Positions 38,352 to 38,837 of a stretch of DNA of 38,837 nt are shown piece by piece. The notes under the pieces were generated by a model. That model saw nothing but the letters and a program-made list of their open reading frames with translations, ran no database searches and had not been told where the DNA came from. The translations under genes were made by a program, and so were the position numbers. The DNA lies in the NCBI GenBank assembly GCA_000155715.1, contig DS990611.1:1-38837 (forward strand), in the 5' to 3' direction. This DNA comes from a gamma proteobacterium HTCC5015 (GTDB lineage Bacteria; Pseudomonadota; Gammaproteobacteria; HTCC5015). Every line of letters starts with the position of its first letter. Position 1 is the first letter of the stretch.

Positions 38352-38596
38352 ACCTTTCAAGGTGTTTTTGTTTTCTCTTGTTTATCAGTGGCTTATCTTG
38401 ATTTTGTGGTGGGTGGTGCGTTTTTTCGGTATTCGTTTCAGCTTCACATTATCTGTGCTGCTGACAAAAAATGTCACTTTTTGCCACGCAAGGTCCTGTG
38501 GATTGGGGTGGATTAGCCGCAGAGGGCACATAGCGCACAGAGGAAGGTCTCGACCTCTGTGAATGGGGGCGCCTTTTGTAGGAGCGTGCATGTCGT
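38352..38596. other. Non-coding stretch upstream of the pilin promoter
   Basis: With the promoter and pilin leader this makes a gene-free gap of about 335 bp (38262-38596). It is T-rich on the plus strand near 38367-38440. It contains TGACA-AAAAA-TGTCA (38462-38476), placed about 110 bp upstream of the sigma54 promoter and possibly an activator site. It also has a perfect 8-bp hairpin, CACAGAGG (38536-38543) with CCTCTGTG (38554-38561). The 3' end, TGTAGGAGCGTGCATG (38577-38592), resembles the start of REP-type repeats of Pseudomonas relatives. No convincing gene is seen. Confidence 0.45.
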
Positions 38597-38837
38597 CGCA
38601 GCCAAGCCCCCGTCTACATCCAGGGGGAATCGGGTACGGGTAAAGAATTAGTTGCCCGCGCGATTCACAGCCTTAGCTCACACAACGAATCTCCCTTTGT
38701 TCCCGTCAACTGCACCGCCATCCCGAGTGAGTTGCTCGAAAGCGAATTTTTTGGCCACGTTAAAGGCAGCTTTACAGGCGCCACAAGCGACAGACCGGGA
38801 CTATTCCGCTCCGCCCAAGGCGGTACACTATTTTTAG
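38597..38837 (+). pseudogene. pilR: pilR-like AAA+ fragment lacking its N-terminal part
   Basis: From 38597 the plus strand encodes RSQAPVYI, then Walker [37 protein letters not shown], the sigma54-contact loop GSFTGA (the GSFTGA form of GAFTGA) and [13 protein letters not shown], running out of the window. This is the central domain of an NtrC-family activator and looks closest to PilR. The receiver domain that should precede it is missing. An in-frame TAG lies at 38579-38581, and no ATG, GTG or TTG occurs in frame between that stop and the Walker A motif. The copy is therefore a fragment, unless the junction is an assembly error. Sequence past the right edge would show whether the rest is intact. 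Confidence 0.65.

Noticed and set aside
38260-38562. 100-codon plus-strand open frame upstream of the pilin gene
   Set aside because: It covers the sigma54 promoter and pilin leader, has no ribosome binding site, and has irregular composition.
38652-38837. Plus-strand open frame of 61 codons at the right edge
   Set aside because: It is out of frame with the clear pilR-like AAA+ coding frame in the same DNA.

Overview
The window looks like a chromosomal segment of a gammaproteobacterium. It carries the full division and cell wall (dcw) cluster in gammaproteobacterial order, then lpxC, a DUF721 gene, an M23 peptidase gene, secA, argJ and a Nudix-ThiE fusion gene, and a type IV pilus operon ending in coaE and zapD. 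This order resembles Pseudomonas and especially Cellvibrionales-like marine lineages. That placement is inference from gene order, not a database result.

Region 1 (1-4391) is the end of an integrated accessory element. It holds a 5'-truncated ParB-like gene, two unrelated-looking D12-class adenine DNA methyltransferase genes and a tyrosine recombinase gene pointing inward. The recombinase lies directly next to the 5' end of dusA, a known integration hotspot, so the element/chromosome junction should be at about 4480-4515. The first 2.2 kb is visibly AT-richer than the chromosome. The second methyltransferase gene has an unusual 180-bp leader full of hairpins, some mutually exclusive, one of which covers its ribosome binding site.

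Region 2 (4392-7036) holds dusA, an uncharacterised SAM-dependent methyltransferase, a DUF4404 protein, and the RNase P RNA gene with its own promoter and terminator.

Region 3 (7037-25111) is the dcw cluster: mraZ-rsmH-ftsL-ftsI-murE-murF-mraY-murD-ftsW-murG-murC-ddlB-ftsQ-ftsA-ftsZ, then lpxC. It starts with a good sigma70 promoter and four AGTG repeats at exact 10-bp intervals, a likely MraZ operator. Nearly every gene from mraZ to ftsA overlaps or abuts the next. The cluster makes lipid II from UDP-MurNAc precursors, flips or polymerises it at the septum, and builds the Z-ring.

Region 4 (25180-31820) holds a DUF721/DciA-like gene on the minus strand, an M23 (LytM) peptidase, secA, argJ and the Nudix-ThiE fusion. 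A 268-bp MITE-like element with long terminal inverted repeats (31823-32090) fills the gap to the next, convergent operon.

Region 5 (32099-38837) is read mostly on the minus strand: two tandem type IV pilin genes, then pilB-pilC-pilD-coaE-zapD. The first pilin gene has a sigma54-type promoter. Just upstream, on the plus strand, the window ends inside a pilR-like AAA+ domain that has a stop codon immediately before it and no start codon, so it looks like a truncated copy of the usual pilin activator. No CRISPR array, tRNA or rRNA gene was seen.
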